A DNA stretch of 64,000 bases. Source: Rachycentron canadum (taxonomy: Eukaryota; Chordata; Actinopteri; Carangiformes; Rachycentridae). The stretch lies in assembly GCA_038496675.1 (NCBI GenBank), contig CM076660.1:6271303-6335302 (forward strand), given 5' to 3'. The stretch's first letter is position 1; each line of letters opens with the position of its first letter. The notes beneath the pieces are model-generated. The model worked only from the letters and a program-made list of their open reading frames with translations, had not been told where the DNA came from and made no database searches. Position numbers and translations under genes: made by a program. Shown here piece after piece: positions 24,377 through 36,689 of the stretch.

Positions 24377-24440
24377 GGCGTCTTACTGGAGGTTTGTCCA
24401 CAGAAGAAGTTTTCCGCAGGTTAACTTGTAAACTAATCAG
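24377..24440 (-). other. ccna1: Candidate ccna1 non-coding first exon
   Basis: A donor, GACGCC|GTAAGT, reads on the minus strand at 24377/24376, close to a CpG-rich promoter-like segment. The coding exon needs an upstream exon because its acceptor abuts the ATG at 22795. The intervening intron would be about 1.6 kb (22796-24376). I see no other gene or clear repeat in that intron except a T run at 23909-23926. Confidence 0.5.
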
Positions 24441-24540
24441 CTGTTTTCCTCCCGGGCGGTTTCTTCAGCCAATCACGTGTCCGAACGCAGACGATGACGA
24501 GCGACGTCGTGCGTCAGGAATCCCTGATTGGATTTACCTG
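24440..24540 (-). promoter_or_regulatory. ccna1: ccna1 promoter: GC box, inverted CCAAT, CACGTG, CRE-like
   Basis: The segment holds a GC box-like CCCGGGCGG (24451-24459), a CCAAT on the plus strand (24469-24473, so ATTGG for the gene), an adjoining CACGTG E-box (24474-24479) and CG-rich sequence with GACGTC near 24503-24508. GC boxes and NF-Y-type CCAAT boxes are typical of TATA-less cyclin promoters. Sites are seen; their use is inferred. Confidence 0.5.
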
Positions 24541-25064
24541 AGCTCCTCTGGAAAATAAATTGGATTAGACATTATCTCATTATGGAGCCGAATCCTCCAA
24601 CCTCTCTTTTCTTTCTCCTCTTACACAATCTATGTTTACGCTACAATACTATTTAACTGTTTTTACTATTACTATTTTTAACTTTTAACATATACATATA
24701 TTCTGCACACAAATAATCTCTTAAAACAGTGGTTTAGTAATATGGCAACTTTATACCACTGATCACATTTGTCCCCTTGGTTTTCACTTTTGACAATATA
24801 GCAAATAGCAGTCAGCCTTTTCAATGCAGCAGAAACAGTTAAAAAAAACTTTTCAGGACATAACAAGAACAAACTTTTTCAACGAGTAACCCACACTTTC
24901 TACCTTCTTGTGTTAGTCCAATTTTACAGTTCAATTCATTCAAGCAATCATTATTAACAAAAAGAAAAAACCCAAGAAAGGTGATAATGTAAGATGCATG
25001 TGGGGAGCAGAGTAAACTCATTCTGCTGTGATTCAAACAGCTGCATGATCGAGGTGTCAAAACC

Positions 25065-25260
25065 ATACATTCATCCAGTATCGATACTGCTTATCCATCA
25101 GGGCCAACACAATGACGTACAAAGACAAACAACCATTCATACTCACGCCTTCAAGCAATTTAGATTCACCAATTAACCTGAAGGTGCATTTGTTTGCACT
25201 GTGGGAAGAAGCCAGTGAACAAGGTCCCGAGGCCCAGAGCCTTCTTGCTGTGAGGTGACT
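25065..25260 (+). repeat. Fish dispersed repeat, diverged copy 1 (CATCCAT...CTTATCC family)
   Basis: The order of short blocks (cattcatccagtat, actgcttatcc, aaacaaccattcatactcac, caatttagattcaccaattaacct, gtgggaagaagcc) is that of a common teleost interspersed repeat. A second copy in the same orientation is at 45220-45500. Divergence is substantial. Confidence 0.65.
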
Positions 25261-28200
25261 GCACCTGTTTCAAAACCAGCAGAGATTTTTTTTTTTTTTT
25301 TTTTTTTTTAAAAGGTGTGGAGCTGGACAGAGTGTCTTTTTACAGACACTGATCTGAGGATAGCTTTTGTCTGCATGTCATGAAATGACAAGTGAAGTGC
25401 TACTTAGAAAGTAGAAGTGCTGAGGTGACAACAGTGGTGACATACTGAGTCTACTATTGAATCAACAGCCTGTGGCTTGTTGCTTTAAATAAAAAATGTG
25501 TGGAGAGAGATAAAAGAATGAAGTGCCAGTACACTGTGTAAAATGCCTCATATGTCCAGTGCTGCAAAACCTTATTAAAACAGGAGCAGTTGTTTAGCAG
25601 AGTCTTATACATTTATACAGTATCTGTGTCCTGTCTGTCTCATAAACTGAGTCACTATTTGTCTTTCTGCTTCAATCACTGGAAGCTGCTCCAGGATTTG
25701 TATCAGATGTTATTATCAAAGCAGTGCTGACTCATGTTTATCATACTGGTGGTGGTCTGCTCTCAAAAATGGATTTTGTCTTTAAGCCAGTAACTGCTTG
25801 ACTGAATAAATGCCTTCCTGTCAGTTTTATCTGCAGCTCGGGTTAAATGGTGAACTGCATTATTTACTCCGCTTGTCAATATTGTTCCCTCTGTTTGATT
25901 TAATCCCATGACAGGGGAGAGGCAATGATCCAAAAATAGGTTCAGACAACACAGAAAGAGTCCACAGCAGCGATCACCCCAGCAGATAACACAGGGGCAC
26001 ATCGTCCTGTCTGCCTAAACACCAGTGATGTAAGTGAGGCCCAGAGATAACACAGTGGTTCTGACCTCACCTGTAACCTCATTGTTGGATCCTATCAGTG
26101 TGTGTTTCCTCAAAGCATTAACACTGTCCTCAGTACATAATGGATCAGAGTGACTAATCTCCTTTGAATGGACAACATAGCCAGAGTCACAACTGATCCA
26201 TCAGAACTAATGCAAAACATAAATTTAAGAACAATACAAATATTGAGAATAGTAGCATATAATAAAGTCACTATACAAAGTTATGTCTAAGAAGAGTAAC
26301 CTGCCACCAGCCTGCAAATTCTTCATTGTCCACCAGATGGCAGGCTTTCTCTTCAGTCCTACAGGCTCATCAGCAGTAAAGTCGAGCAGACACATCATGT
26401 CAATTACACTTTTTTTTTTCCATTGTATGATTGTCACATGAGGCAAACATATACAGGCAGAGTCTAACACTGAGGCTACAGCCCCAATAGGTGAAGTGAC
26501 ATGAATACTTCTAGATAAATGTATTACTTATCATGTGACCCTGTTATGTCTAATTTTCCAAAACATCACAGAACCTTTGCTCAGCCAATCTCCTCAGGGA
26601 AGGAGATGGTGCAAAGTGGTGAAATATTCAGCCGATTAAAATACAGACATGACTCTTTCTCCAATTTAAGTGTGCATCTCCTTTTGACTATCCACAAACC
26701 ATGTGGACGATTGTCTGACATTATTAATAATTATCATCATTGATTAATCCTTATTATATCAGAGAGGAACCATAGGGGGTAAACCAGAGAGGCAGGTATA
26801 GGAACTTGGGAGGACCCTGGGGCATTAACTACAGTCTTGTCATGGTGCTGCCTCTGCTGAGCAGCTCCAGTGGAGCAACGGGGGATTAAGGATTCCAATT
26901 TGCAACCTTTTGGTCACAAGGCTGCTTCTTGAACCTCCTTCCAACCATCACTCCTGATACTTTTCCCAACGGCTGGATTTGATGGAAGGCTCCTTCATTT
27001 GTGGGTTTTTTTTTTAATGGTGTATTTACCATATTTACCCTCCTCATTTACCCAGAATAGTATGTTAAAATAAATTACATCTAATCTGGTTGGATTTTAG
27101 TTTTATGCAGATGTGGTGTTTCAGACCAAACACCGTACAATTAGGAAAACAAATGTGAAGCACCGTCTACATTAAGAAGTAGATTTTCCCCCCAGAGATC
27201 TTATAATCATGCAGTAATCCATAAATTACTCCCCAGAGCAGGGTTGGTTGATAGGAATAAATCTTTAATTAGGCAAGTTCATAACATTTTTGCTAGAACA
27301 TAAACATAATATGAATATTTTGAGAGTAATGTTTGATGAATTACATGTGAACTTTCACGTCATAACAGAGGGAACTGGGTAGTCATGTATTTGCCTCTAG
27401 TTATGTCAGGCTTGACTAAAACTTGCTCTATAATAGCAATAAAATAACATTTAATTCAGTTAAAGTTGTAATGACAATGGCACAACCAACAATGTAATAA
27501 TAATAAGCAATGATATAGAGTAGATGACCTAATGCTGCTTTGTCTTTACTTAATAAGAAATTTAAATAATTGCAAAAACAAATTCAAAAGGCCACTTCAA
27601 TAATGCATCTCCAGCCCAATACAAAAACCAATTGGAGAATGCATTTTTAATAACATGCAAGACAATATTGCTTGGAATCAATTTTGGTATCACAGGGCAA
27701 ACATCATGACTCAATAGTCGGTTTCATTTGAACTGAATTAAAATTTTACAAGATTACACGTGCAATTATCTGGGTAAGAGTTCATAAAGTCAATGATGAT
27801 GAAATCATTTTTCTCAGCCCTTCTCAACCTTTTTTTTTATGCAGCTCCCGTTCTCCATGTGTGTAGAGCACATTTGCACAACCCTGTGCAGTTTTTCACC
27901 TTAATCATTTGTGTGAAATTTCAGTTTGTGGAGCTGAAATAGATATCAATACCAGCTGCCCCAAGTGCCAAGGCTGAGAGACACAAATTACAAAAATAAA
28001 AATAAAAAAAATAGAAAGATGAACAAACAGAGAAGGTTCAGTGTGTAATTTTCTCTGTGACAGATAAGATACAGTGGAACTTTGTTCTACTGCAGAACCG
28101 ATGAAATATCCTCACCTATCTGGTCAAGGGGAGATGGGGGATGAGGTGGCCTGCTGCCTCTCAGAGTAAAATCGATATCTGTTCACATTGTGCCGAGGGT

Positions 28201-28608
28201 AGAGACTGAGTCATCCATGCACACATTCATACTTGCAACACAAACATGGCACCTGCTCCGGGGACACAGAGTCTCACCGTCTTCCTCTGTCTTTTTCATC
28301 CCTCGTCCTCATTTCCGCTCAGTCCCTAAGCAGATGCAGATTGCTTATGACAGATAGCGTTGGGCTGCTGCCATTTCATTAGCGTGATGTATTGCTGGTG
28401 ACAGGCTGCGGCCAGATGGGCTGGGGGTTTGAGCGTCACCTCTATGATACTGTGCCATCAAGAGGCATCTTCCCAACTGAAGATGGACATGTCGCGTCTC
28501 TCAGCTGCATCTTCATCAACTAGTGTTACCCCAGTTGGGAGAGATCACAGCTGAGATTGTCTCACACCCTGAGCTCAAAAAAAAAAAAAAAAATGTTCCA
28601 TCAGAGTT

Positions 28609-28644
<36 letters not shown>

Positions 28645-29188
28645 CAGAGGAGGTGAAATAGCTTACTAACCAGGAGGATAAAGGGGATGAAAAGGCAACC
28701 TGAGCTGCTGAGATTTATCCATGTTTCCCACAATTCCTTGCAGGAAGAGAAATAGATTGCTCATGACTGCATCCAAATTTAAGAGACAACTGAATCTCTA
28801 AAGTGGCATTAGTGTGTGACATGTGTTTACTGCTGGTACATTTAGATGCCAGGAGAAATATTGTGATATCCTCTGATGCATCTCCCTACTCCCCTTCTCT
28901 TCTCAGTCTGTCATTTTGTCCACAATCCTCTACACTGAAACATGAGATCGGGTGAGTAATTGTGCAACCTGGTTAGTAAATGATCTGGGAAAACACAACA
29001 TCATGAGCTCTCACAGCTTTGACTCTGTATGACAATACTGCAAGATAATTGGCTGATTGCAGCTTTTGGCAGCTCAGGAACTTTCAGTTCCAGTGAGGAG
29101 TCTTGTATTTTTGATGTCGTCTGCTCTCCATCTCCAGCAGTTATGTACTGTATGTGAGTGTAGGCTTGACAAAATAATGCAAATGTTC

Positions 29189-29525
29189 TTAAAGGAGCCA
29201 TTTGCTAATTTAGCTATTTCTACATACACAATTTTATAATTAACAGCTCTTTACGTACCAATCTTGCCAAGAGCTTCAGCCATTGTTGTATTTGCAATAC
29301 AAGAGCAGGGCAACTTCAAGGCAGCTTGGACGCTACCATGACTGAGGCTAATTGGTTAGCATGCTATCTTTAGTAGAAGACAAGTACTGACATAAATGGA
29401 GACAGCTCTTGGTGAGTAAAGGAATGAAGTTAGATGTTGAACTTGGATTTGTAAGTAAACAGCTGTTAATGCTAACATCGGCTATGTAGCAATAGCAACA
29501 CAAAACCAGACAAATAGCTCCTTCA
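29189..29525. repeat. MITE-like repeat, copy 1
   Basis: A 337-bp unit begins TTAAAGGAGCCATTTG and ends in the near-inverse CAAATAGCTCCTTCAAA. Its core (GGTTAGCATGCTATCTTTAG, AGACAGCTCTTGGTGAGTAA, GTAAACAGCTG, GCTATGTAGCAATAGCA) recurs at about 33462-33712 and 56213-56602. A 30-bp A run follows at 29601. It contains no coding frame of note. I infer a non-autonomous DNA transposon. Confidence 0.65.
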
Positions 29526-29596
29526 AATTCTTCAGCTATTTTGTTGCAAAAGATGGGTTATGTTAGGTTGCAGGCCAATTAGCAGCATTGATCGGC

Positions 29597-29633
<37 letters not shown>

Positions 29634-32600
29634 TGTCAATCAGTACGTCAATATCAAAGTTTTCAAAGCAACACGATGAGACACCAACAAAACTCCAAAG
29701 ATGCCAAATCATCCATGCCAAACTGCAGAGGGGCATCACTGTACTGCAAAAGTTTTTGATTTAATATGTGGAGTGGAAGAGTCTCTAAAGCAACAAACAA
29801 CAACAAACTGAGTCAAATAAGAGTAGTAGCAATCACAAGTGACATGCATTTTATCTATCAGTGACTTGACCTACATTTGTTTGTTTTTCATCTGAAGGTC
29901 AAATGTTTCACAGCCTTTGTGCTGGGATAATTTTTATTTAATTATCTTCATGAAGATCAAAGCACCTTTTGTTGATGAAGATGATGTGGAAATTTATTGC
30001 CTATCTCTTCAAAAGGTCCATCACTATAATGAGCCAGGAGCATGAAAAGCAAATGAGCTCTGAGAGAGGAGGGGTGGTGTTATGTAAGACTGGGAGCTCT
30101 TACTATGTCTTTCTTATGATGGCACAATAATTATGCTTATTGTTTTTAATTATATCATTATATCTAATTAATCATGTTTTATTTGACTTGAATACTAACT
30201 GAGGAGGATTTACCACAACACACACACAAAACGCTGTTATAGGCGACTTTTGATGACACTACATAGACTTACATTCATTTCATTCAGACTCACCATAACC
30301 CTAACTACTATTTGCCTAACCTTACCCAATGATCAAAAAAAAAAAAAAAAAAAATCAAAGCTTTTCCAACAATTGAGGACACAGCTTTTATCCCCAACTG
30401 GACAGGCCGTTCCCAATTAACTGGTCTTTAGACTTAAATTTGTCCTCAATAGTAGACTATGACACACATACACACACACAATTTAACCAATCTGTAACCA
30501 CAGGGCAACATTTAATGGGGTGCATGTCACAATAATGCCACAAACTGCTGATGAAAGTTGTTTATTTTTGCTACATTTCAGGATCTGCTGCAGTTTTCCC
30601 CCCTGTAATTAACTAGTCAGTGACTCAGAGACCAGGACAGTGAGAGAGAGAGAGGGGGGAGAGAATAAAGTCAACCATTTCATATTCATCAAATGACTGA
30701 AATGTAAAAAGACAAAATGATTCATTAATTACACTGAAAGACAAAGTGTTGCATTGCGGTGGTAGCTTTTACTCTTGTCTCCTCTTTACCTGCTATTGTT
30801 GAACCTGTGCATCAAATATCTCCCTGTCTCTCAGCCTGAGCCATGGAGCTTATGAATAATGAATGTCTGAAGAGTAAGGGCTTTTTTTTATTTGCAATTT
30901 AAGGGCCCCAAATCTTTTGGTGCACTAAATTATTCATATATTCAAATGAATCTGACTTTGAGGACATATTTCCTTTCTTCTCCTCTTTCATGAATTTAGA
31001 GTGTACCCTTCAGTGGAATGGGGCAAAAATTGCCAAGACTGTTAGTGGTTAAGGTTTTAGCAGAACAATGTTTTCAGTGTCTCTTGCTCAGACATGATGT
31101 TTTTGCACATTGGGTCCTGTCCGTTTGCATTTCTCCACTCATGAAGGGAGTTTTTTGGACACAGTGCAGATATTGCATTGCTGTCTCTCTCATTGTTATT
31201 CTGGACAAGCCCTTGCCTGTCAGGCTGCTGTCCTGTGTCAATGTGATACATATGCCTCAGTATGTTGTCTCTGCTTGATGCCCTCAGATCTGTGAAGATC
31301 ATTTACATTGACATGGCACTGCAATGAGACGAAAAGCTGGGGAGCTGTGAATATTTACTGACTGATGCCTGATTTTCAATATTTTTGAACCAATGATCAG
31401 AAATAATTCTGCTCAATATCTTGGAGACATGGACAAGATATATCACGTCCTCAATGTCGACCCAAGATTATATCGTTGTAAAAATACTTTCTCCTGCAAT
31501 ACAGAGAAGAAACAGGCAGTTTTCCTGTGCTCATCCAGACTTAAATTTAGCGTTTGCGAGCCTCTCTCTCAGTGGGGTGCTTTGCAAATTGCTTCAGATT
31601 ACCAGAAGGATGTAAAGCATATCTGATACTGCATCTAAAATACACTGAACTTCTAACCTATTTGCAGCTAATACTTCAATACTTTCCTGTCTGCTATCTC
31701 AGAGTTTAAAGATTCTCATGAACTCAGTGGAATGAGCCTGTCAAAATCCCAAAACATACACACACAAACACACACACTTGCCCAAAATAGTCCCCAAATG
31801 CAGTTGCACACCACTCGTTGCTGCATGTCTCTGCCTCATTAACATGCAGTGCAGAGACTGGTGTCCTCACAAGGGCAATGCCAGGATGGCACAGAGTCGG
31901 AACTGGCTGGGATATCAGGGAATGACACGGAATCGGCGGCCACTTCTTCGCCTTCCGGGATTAGTGACAAAAGCCAACCGAGGCCAAAGCTCTTATCTCC
32001 GTCCCTCAGTCCTCTCTTGCGTTCATGCACACACACATACATACACAGGCAACATGTAAAAAAAAAAAAAAAACACACACACAAGAACATTTGAGTTTAC
32101 AGACACAACTCACAAAGACTTTTAGCTTATTAGCTTTACCAAGCACATTCCCTCTTTAGGAAAATGTGTGTTACAGATTTCCTGTCATTGCTTTAGAAAA
32201 GGTCTTGGAGAGATTGATTAGTTGAATGGAGGTCAGGGAAAATAATTATTCAAATAATGTGCAATGTTCCTCTTCTCTGTCCTTTCTCCCTCAGTGCTTT
32301 CAACACCAGTGAAACTGCCTACAGTGTCTTATTAAAATATTTATTAAAGTCTTTTTTTTTTTTCCTTTTGGGTGGTTCAGATTAAGAGAATATTCTCAAA
32401 CAGATATATGCTCATCAGATGAATCCAAGACCTCTTCAAATACCTGTCAAATCTCTGTCTGAAGTACACATGAAACCCAGCCAAGTGATGTTAGAGAACG
32501 CTGGATTTGGATGTGAAATAAACTAATCCTCCTCTTATCTCTCCCCTCTCTCTGTTCTCCACTGCTGCTATTTCCCTATGGCAACTGTGTCAGCGGGCAG

Positions 32601-33145
32601 ATGGCAAAAGACAGAGGCATCTGCAGAGGAGGAGAAGGTGCCTTTTCCCCTTCGCAGAGCAGGGACAGGTGTCATCTGCTGCACAATTAACACTTTCATG
32701 AATACCATTAAGGTGCTAACAAGCTCATGCATGAGATTCAGAGTCACGCATAAAATTTATTTTAGATCAGAAAGAAAACTGATCCTTATTTGGAGCATTT
32801 CATTCCAAAATTAGTTACTTACTCTCACAAAGGTTTTTACCATCAAAGTAAAGCCATTTAAAGGGTCAGTTCACCCAAATAACCCAAGATGTTCTAGCAG
32901 TCTCTATAAAAACTGTTGACAGGATGTGGATTATTTAAAGTAATGGAACAGACTGCTAAATGTTTGTGTATGTATCTCCTTCTGCTGTTGACACATAAGA
33001 AGCTGTTAGTGATGGACCCTGTAATGCTTCTGCATGTCCCATCTACTGTTTTCCAACTAAAGCTGCCCAGTCAGGCGAACGACAACCAAGACGCTTGGTT
33101 ACGGTTACATGATCACTTCCAACGCCACCAGCAGCTCAAAGCTGT

Positions 33146-33188
33146 AGTAGATGTTGAGATATTTCACCGAAATATCTCAACATCTACT
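33146..33188. repeat. Perfect inverted repeat: 20-bp arms, 3-bp loop
   Basis: The arm AGTAGATGTTGAGATATTTC (33146-33165) is followed by ACC and then its exact reverse complement (33169-33188). It lies in the middle of the composite element and looks like two repeat halves joined head to head. Confidence 0.95.
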
Positions 33189-33461
33189 TAATGGGTTGGA
33201 ACTAAATTTTGAACAGACATAATTCATGATTCCCAGATAATTTATTGTAATAAATGTGGTGATCCTTGACCTGTTATCTAACACCATCACTGGGTTTCAT
33301 TACATCCAATACTTTGATAAATTGCCAGTTGCTTGAAAACTATGCATTGACAGTCTCATCAGGCTCATTTCTACTTGTATTTTCTGTTAATTTGCATATG
33401 TTAGCATGCTAACATAACTAAACTGGTAAACAGTAGTATGTGGTCTCTTGCAAGGAGAGTC

Positions 33462-33712
33462 ACTTGACAAGAGTTCAGCCATCGTTGTGTTTATAATAGG
33501 AGAGGTCATAATACACCCTCTGAGTTGGGGCTAGCTGATAAGCATGCTAACTTCAGTAGAAGACATGATGGAGAGTTGACATTGGCGCAACTTTCCACTG
33601 CTGGAGACAGCTCTTGGCGAGTAAAGGGAGCTATATTTCTTCTACACTGGCAAGTAAACAGCTGCAAACATTTGCTATGTAGTGATAGCACAACTTAGAA
33701 ATTGCTCCTTAA
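33462..33712. repeat. MITE-like repeat, copy 2 (left end missing)
   Basis: This copy aligns with copy 1 from the block TTGACAAGAGTTCAGCCAT to the terminal TTGCTCCTTAAA. It shares TAAGCATGCTAACTTCAGTA, GACAGCTCTTGGCGAGTAAA and GCTATGTAGTGATAGCA. The left terminal TTAAAGGAGC is not visible, so it is truncated or was inserted into other repeat sequence. Confidence 0.65.
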
Positions 33713-36444
33713 AATATAATCGGCGTCACAAAATATTCCACCTCCGTTCCACTGGGGTCAAGGCAGAAACTATAGATGCACATTTAAGAAAATTGAGCCA
33801 AATATATTCAAAACTATCTGCGTGACTTGAGGTGGCTTGAAGGAGATGTTTTTGTTTGTTTGCTTGTGTTTTTTTTAAATAATTTATGTGAACTAGCCCT
33901 TTAATAAGGACCGTTTTTTTTGCTCACCAACCACTTTAGCTTTCAAAGAAAAGGCTAATCTTTTCTTGGGGTTATGGGTTAGGCATAATGATCTTGTTAT
34001 TTGTTTCAGCATATGTTAATTTTCAAATCACATTGTGCACTTTTATGCAGAGAGCAGGTGTGCGCAGCTGCTGCTAATAGAAATACTGTTCGGAGTTCGG
34101 AGGGGGGGTGAGAGGAAGAGAAGGTAAGGTAAAAAAGAAAAGAAAGGGGCTTCTTTAAGATAAGGAGAGGCATGGAGAGCAGTGTTGGGAGTCTGGTTAT
34201 TGCTCACCACTGGATACTGTCTACTGACGCAGTTTGCTGAGAACTGAGACCGAGTCTGTATCCCTCACCCAAACACTAGACAGACGAGAGAAGAAACAAA
34301 GGCTTGAATGTGTACGTGAGGGTTGTGCATGTAATAGCAACCGCAGATTTATTGGTCAATCTATCAAACCATTTATCTGATAGTATGTGTGTTGACTTAC
34401 CTATCTGCCTCCACACTGACTAACCATTGACCAACTTGACTGTGAGGGGTATTCGCTCAATGAGAGAGTTGATGTGATCATTGATGAAAGGTGACAAGCA
34501 GTAGAAAGAGAAGTGGGATGGGGGGGTGGAGACAGAGGGAGTCACAGAGAGAGAGAGAGAGGGGATGGGATTAGAGTGAGCTCCCTCTCTTTTTTCCTCT
34601 TCAGCACTATAAAAAAATCATCTGTATCATTCATCAGTAACAGACCTTCAGTTTCAGGCCATGTGTATGCATGTGCCCTTGTTTTGGATGTGAGCCCATT
34701 CACAGAGAGACTCCACGTCTGACATCGTCTACTCCAGCTGTAGCGCCTGTGTTGTGTGCGTGTGTCTGAGTGTGTGTGTGTGTGTGTGTGGGGGATGTTA
34801 CACTGAATGACAGGAGAGAGAGAGGAGAGAGCGCAGTCGAGATCTCAGGGGCAACAGATCTGGTTTGCTTGGCTGAAAGACCAAACACAACGGGATGGAT
34901 TTCTGCACGACGTGAACACGAGCGAGGGGACAGCTGCCCTCCTGCAAGATAAAAGGTTTGTAACTGTTCCTTTTTTCCCTCCAACACTGTCATGTATGCT
35001 GATGCTTCAGGCAGCCTTTTTTAGGAAATATTTCAAAATTGTTTATTAAGAGGCAGACAGAGCAGGGACAGTGTTAATGTGATCATTAGGAGGGGATTCC
35101 TGCTGAATACAAATAGGCATTTTCCACTTCATATTTATCCATCTCTCTTCAGTTACCAGAAACTTTGTGCTGCGATTTATCACTGCCTGCTGAGTCAAAG
35201 TGAGATAACAGAGGGGGGAGAGCGATGGAGAGGAAGACAGAGTAAAAGGGAAGATGAAATAAAGTAAGATGAAGTAAGAGTGTTCCAGGAGACTTGTCAG
35301 CAGCTGAGTTTCGGCATCCAGTAAACAAGGTTAATGGTAAGGGGGGGGGGTTCATGTATACTTTCATTCAGCAACTTGGGAAATGAGCGAGCTCCCAGTT
35401 TGGCGGTTGAGAAAAAGAGGGAAGGAGTGAGTGATGAGTGGAGCATTTGTGCCGCCTCAGACTGAGACAAAAAGGAAGAGGCAATAAAAGTCTCCTTTCA
35501 GGGCAAAGGAAACAGGAGCAGTTTGTTTGTGCTTCAAACGATGTGTGACTCACCCCACTCATCATCATCATCATCATCAACGCAGCGTGAAAACAGGCAG
35601 TATCAGATTTATTGGCAACTGCACTCAGAAGTATCAGGAGTAATTAACAGATATGAGGTGTAAAAATACACTTCACCACAGGGATGAACAAACACACAAA
35701 CACGCACACACACAAACACTCAGACATCAAAGCAAAAGAGCTCATTATCTGCACTGGCCACTGGCCGAAAAAAAAAAAAAAAAAACGAAAACGCTCCGAT
35801 ACTTCCCATTCATAATGATCACCGCCTGCTCAGGTCTTAACTCGCATTATCTTTCTGTCAGTGATAATAAGCCTTTCGCAGCATCTCCAATATCTCATTC
35901 AAATTGTGGCCTTTTGAAATCCTTATTTCATGCCCTGAATATCTGAGAGAATCAGATAACAGTTGAATAGTGGTGCTCGACCCCTGGCGTAGCTTTGAGT
36001 GCACTCAGGTGTGCGGCGCTGAGATTTTGTCATTCAAATGTAAAGGCAATGAATAAAAACATTAGTTTACTGCTTTCTAGACTGATCAAATTCCAGCTCT
36101 TTTTCTAAAACATGGAGCTTTGTCTGTCAATTATCAGTTATGTGAATTTATATTTGTACGGGGACATAGTTTTAAAGTAAACACTGAAACAATCCAAATA
36201 GCAGCAAAATTGGTTAAAAAGAAAAACAGCAAAGTATGAAAATGGTTGCGCATTTCTGACAAATACTGAAACATCACCTTTTTTAATCTCTGACCCCTAC
36301 AAGGGTTATCTGTGGTATTCGGGTCCGTGGAGGCGATTTGGAATTCATGTGGTTAAGCCTCAGGTCTGTTTTGAGCTGATCTGGCTCAGAATATGAGCTA
36401 TTTAAAATGTTTGAAATTCAGGCTTCTTTCATCTCGTGGCAATA

Positions 36445-36446
<2 letters not shown>

Positions 36447-36507
<61 letters not shown>
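36447..36507. repeat. (TG)n dinucleotide array, 61 bp
   Basis: A pure TG run, followed 108 bp later by the inverse-oriented CA run at 36616-36687. Confidence 0.98.
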
Positions 36508-36509
<2 letters not shown>

Positions 36510-36614
36510 ATAGTATCTGCACAAATCTTTGGTATTTTTACATGTGGGCTGGTATGTGAATGAATATACCTGGTATTTGTCTTTGTTCAGGCATGTGGTT
36601 ATGGATACAGTATG

Positions 36615-36615
<1 letters not shown>

Positions 36616-36687
<72 letters not shown>
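36616..36687. repeat. (AC)n dinucleotide array, 72 bp
   Basis: A pure AC run that is reverse complementary to the TG run just upstream, so the two could pair as one long hairpin if transcribed. Confidence 0.98.

Positions 36688-36689
<2 letters not shown>

Larger units (their letters stand above)
32858..33904. repeat. Composite DNA-transposon-like element with 17-bp terminal inverted repeats
   Basis: TTAAAGGGTCAGTTCAC at 32858-32874 faces GTGAACTAGCCCTTTAA at 33888-33904; as inverted repeats they differ at two bases. The AAAGGG..AGTTCAC(CC) end resembles a widespread fish non-autonomous element. Inside are a perfect 20-bp hairpin (33146-33188) and the second copy of the MITE-like family, suggesting nesting. 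No clear target-site duplication was seen. Confidence 0.6.

Noticed and set aside
24678..25066. Minus-strand frames of 64-75 codons near a dispersed repeat
   Set aside because: AT-rich chance frames with no similarity or splice sites.
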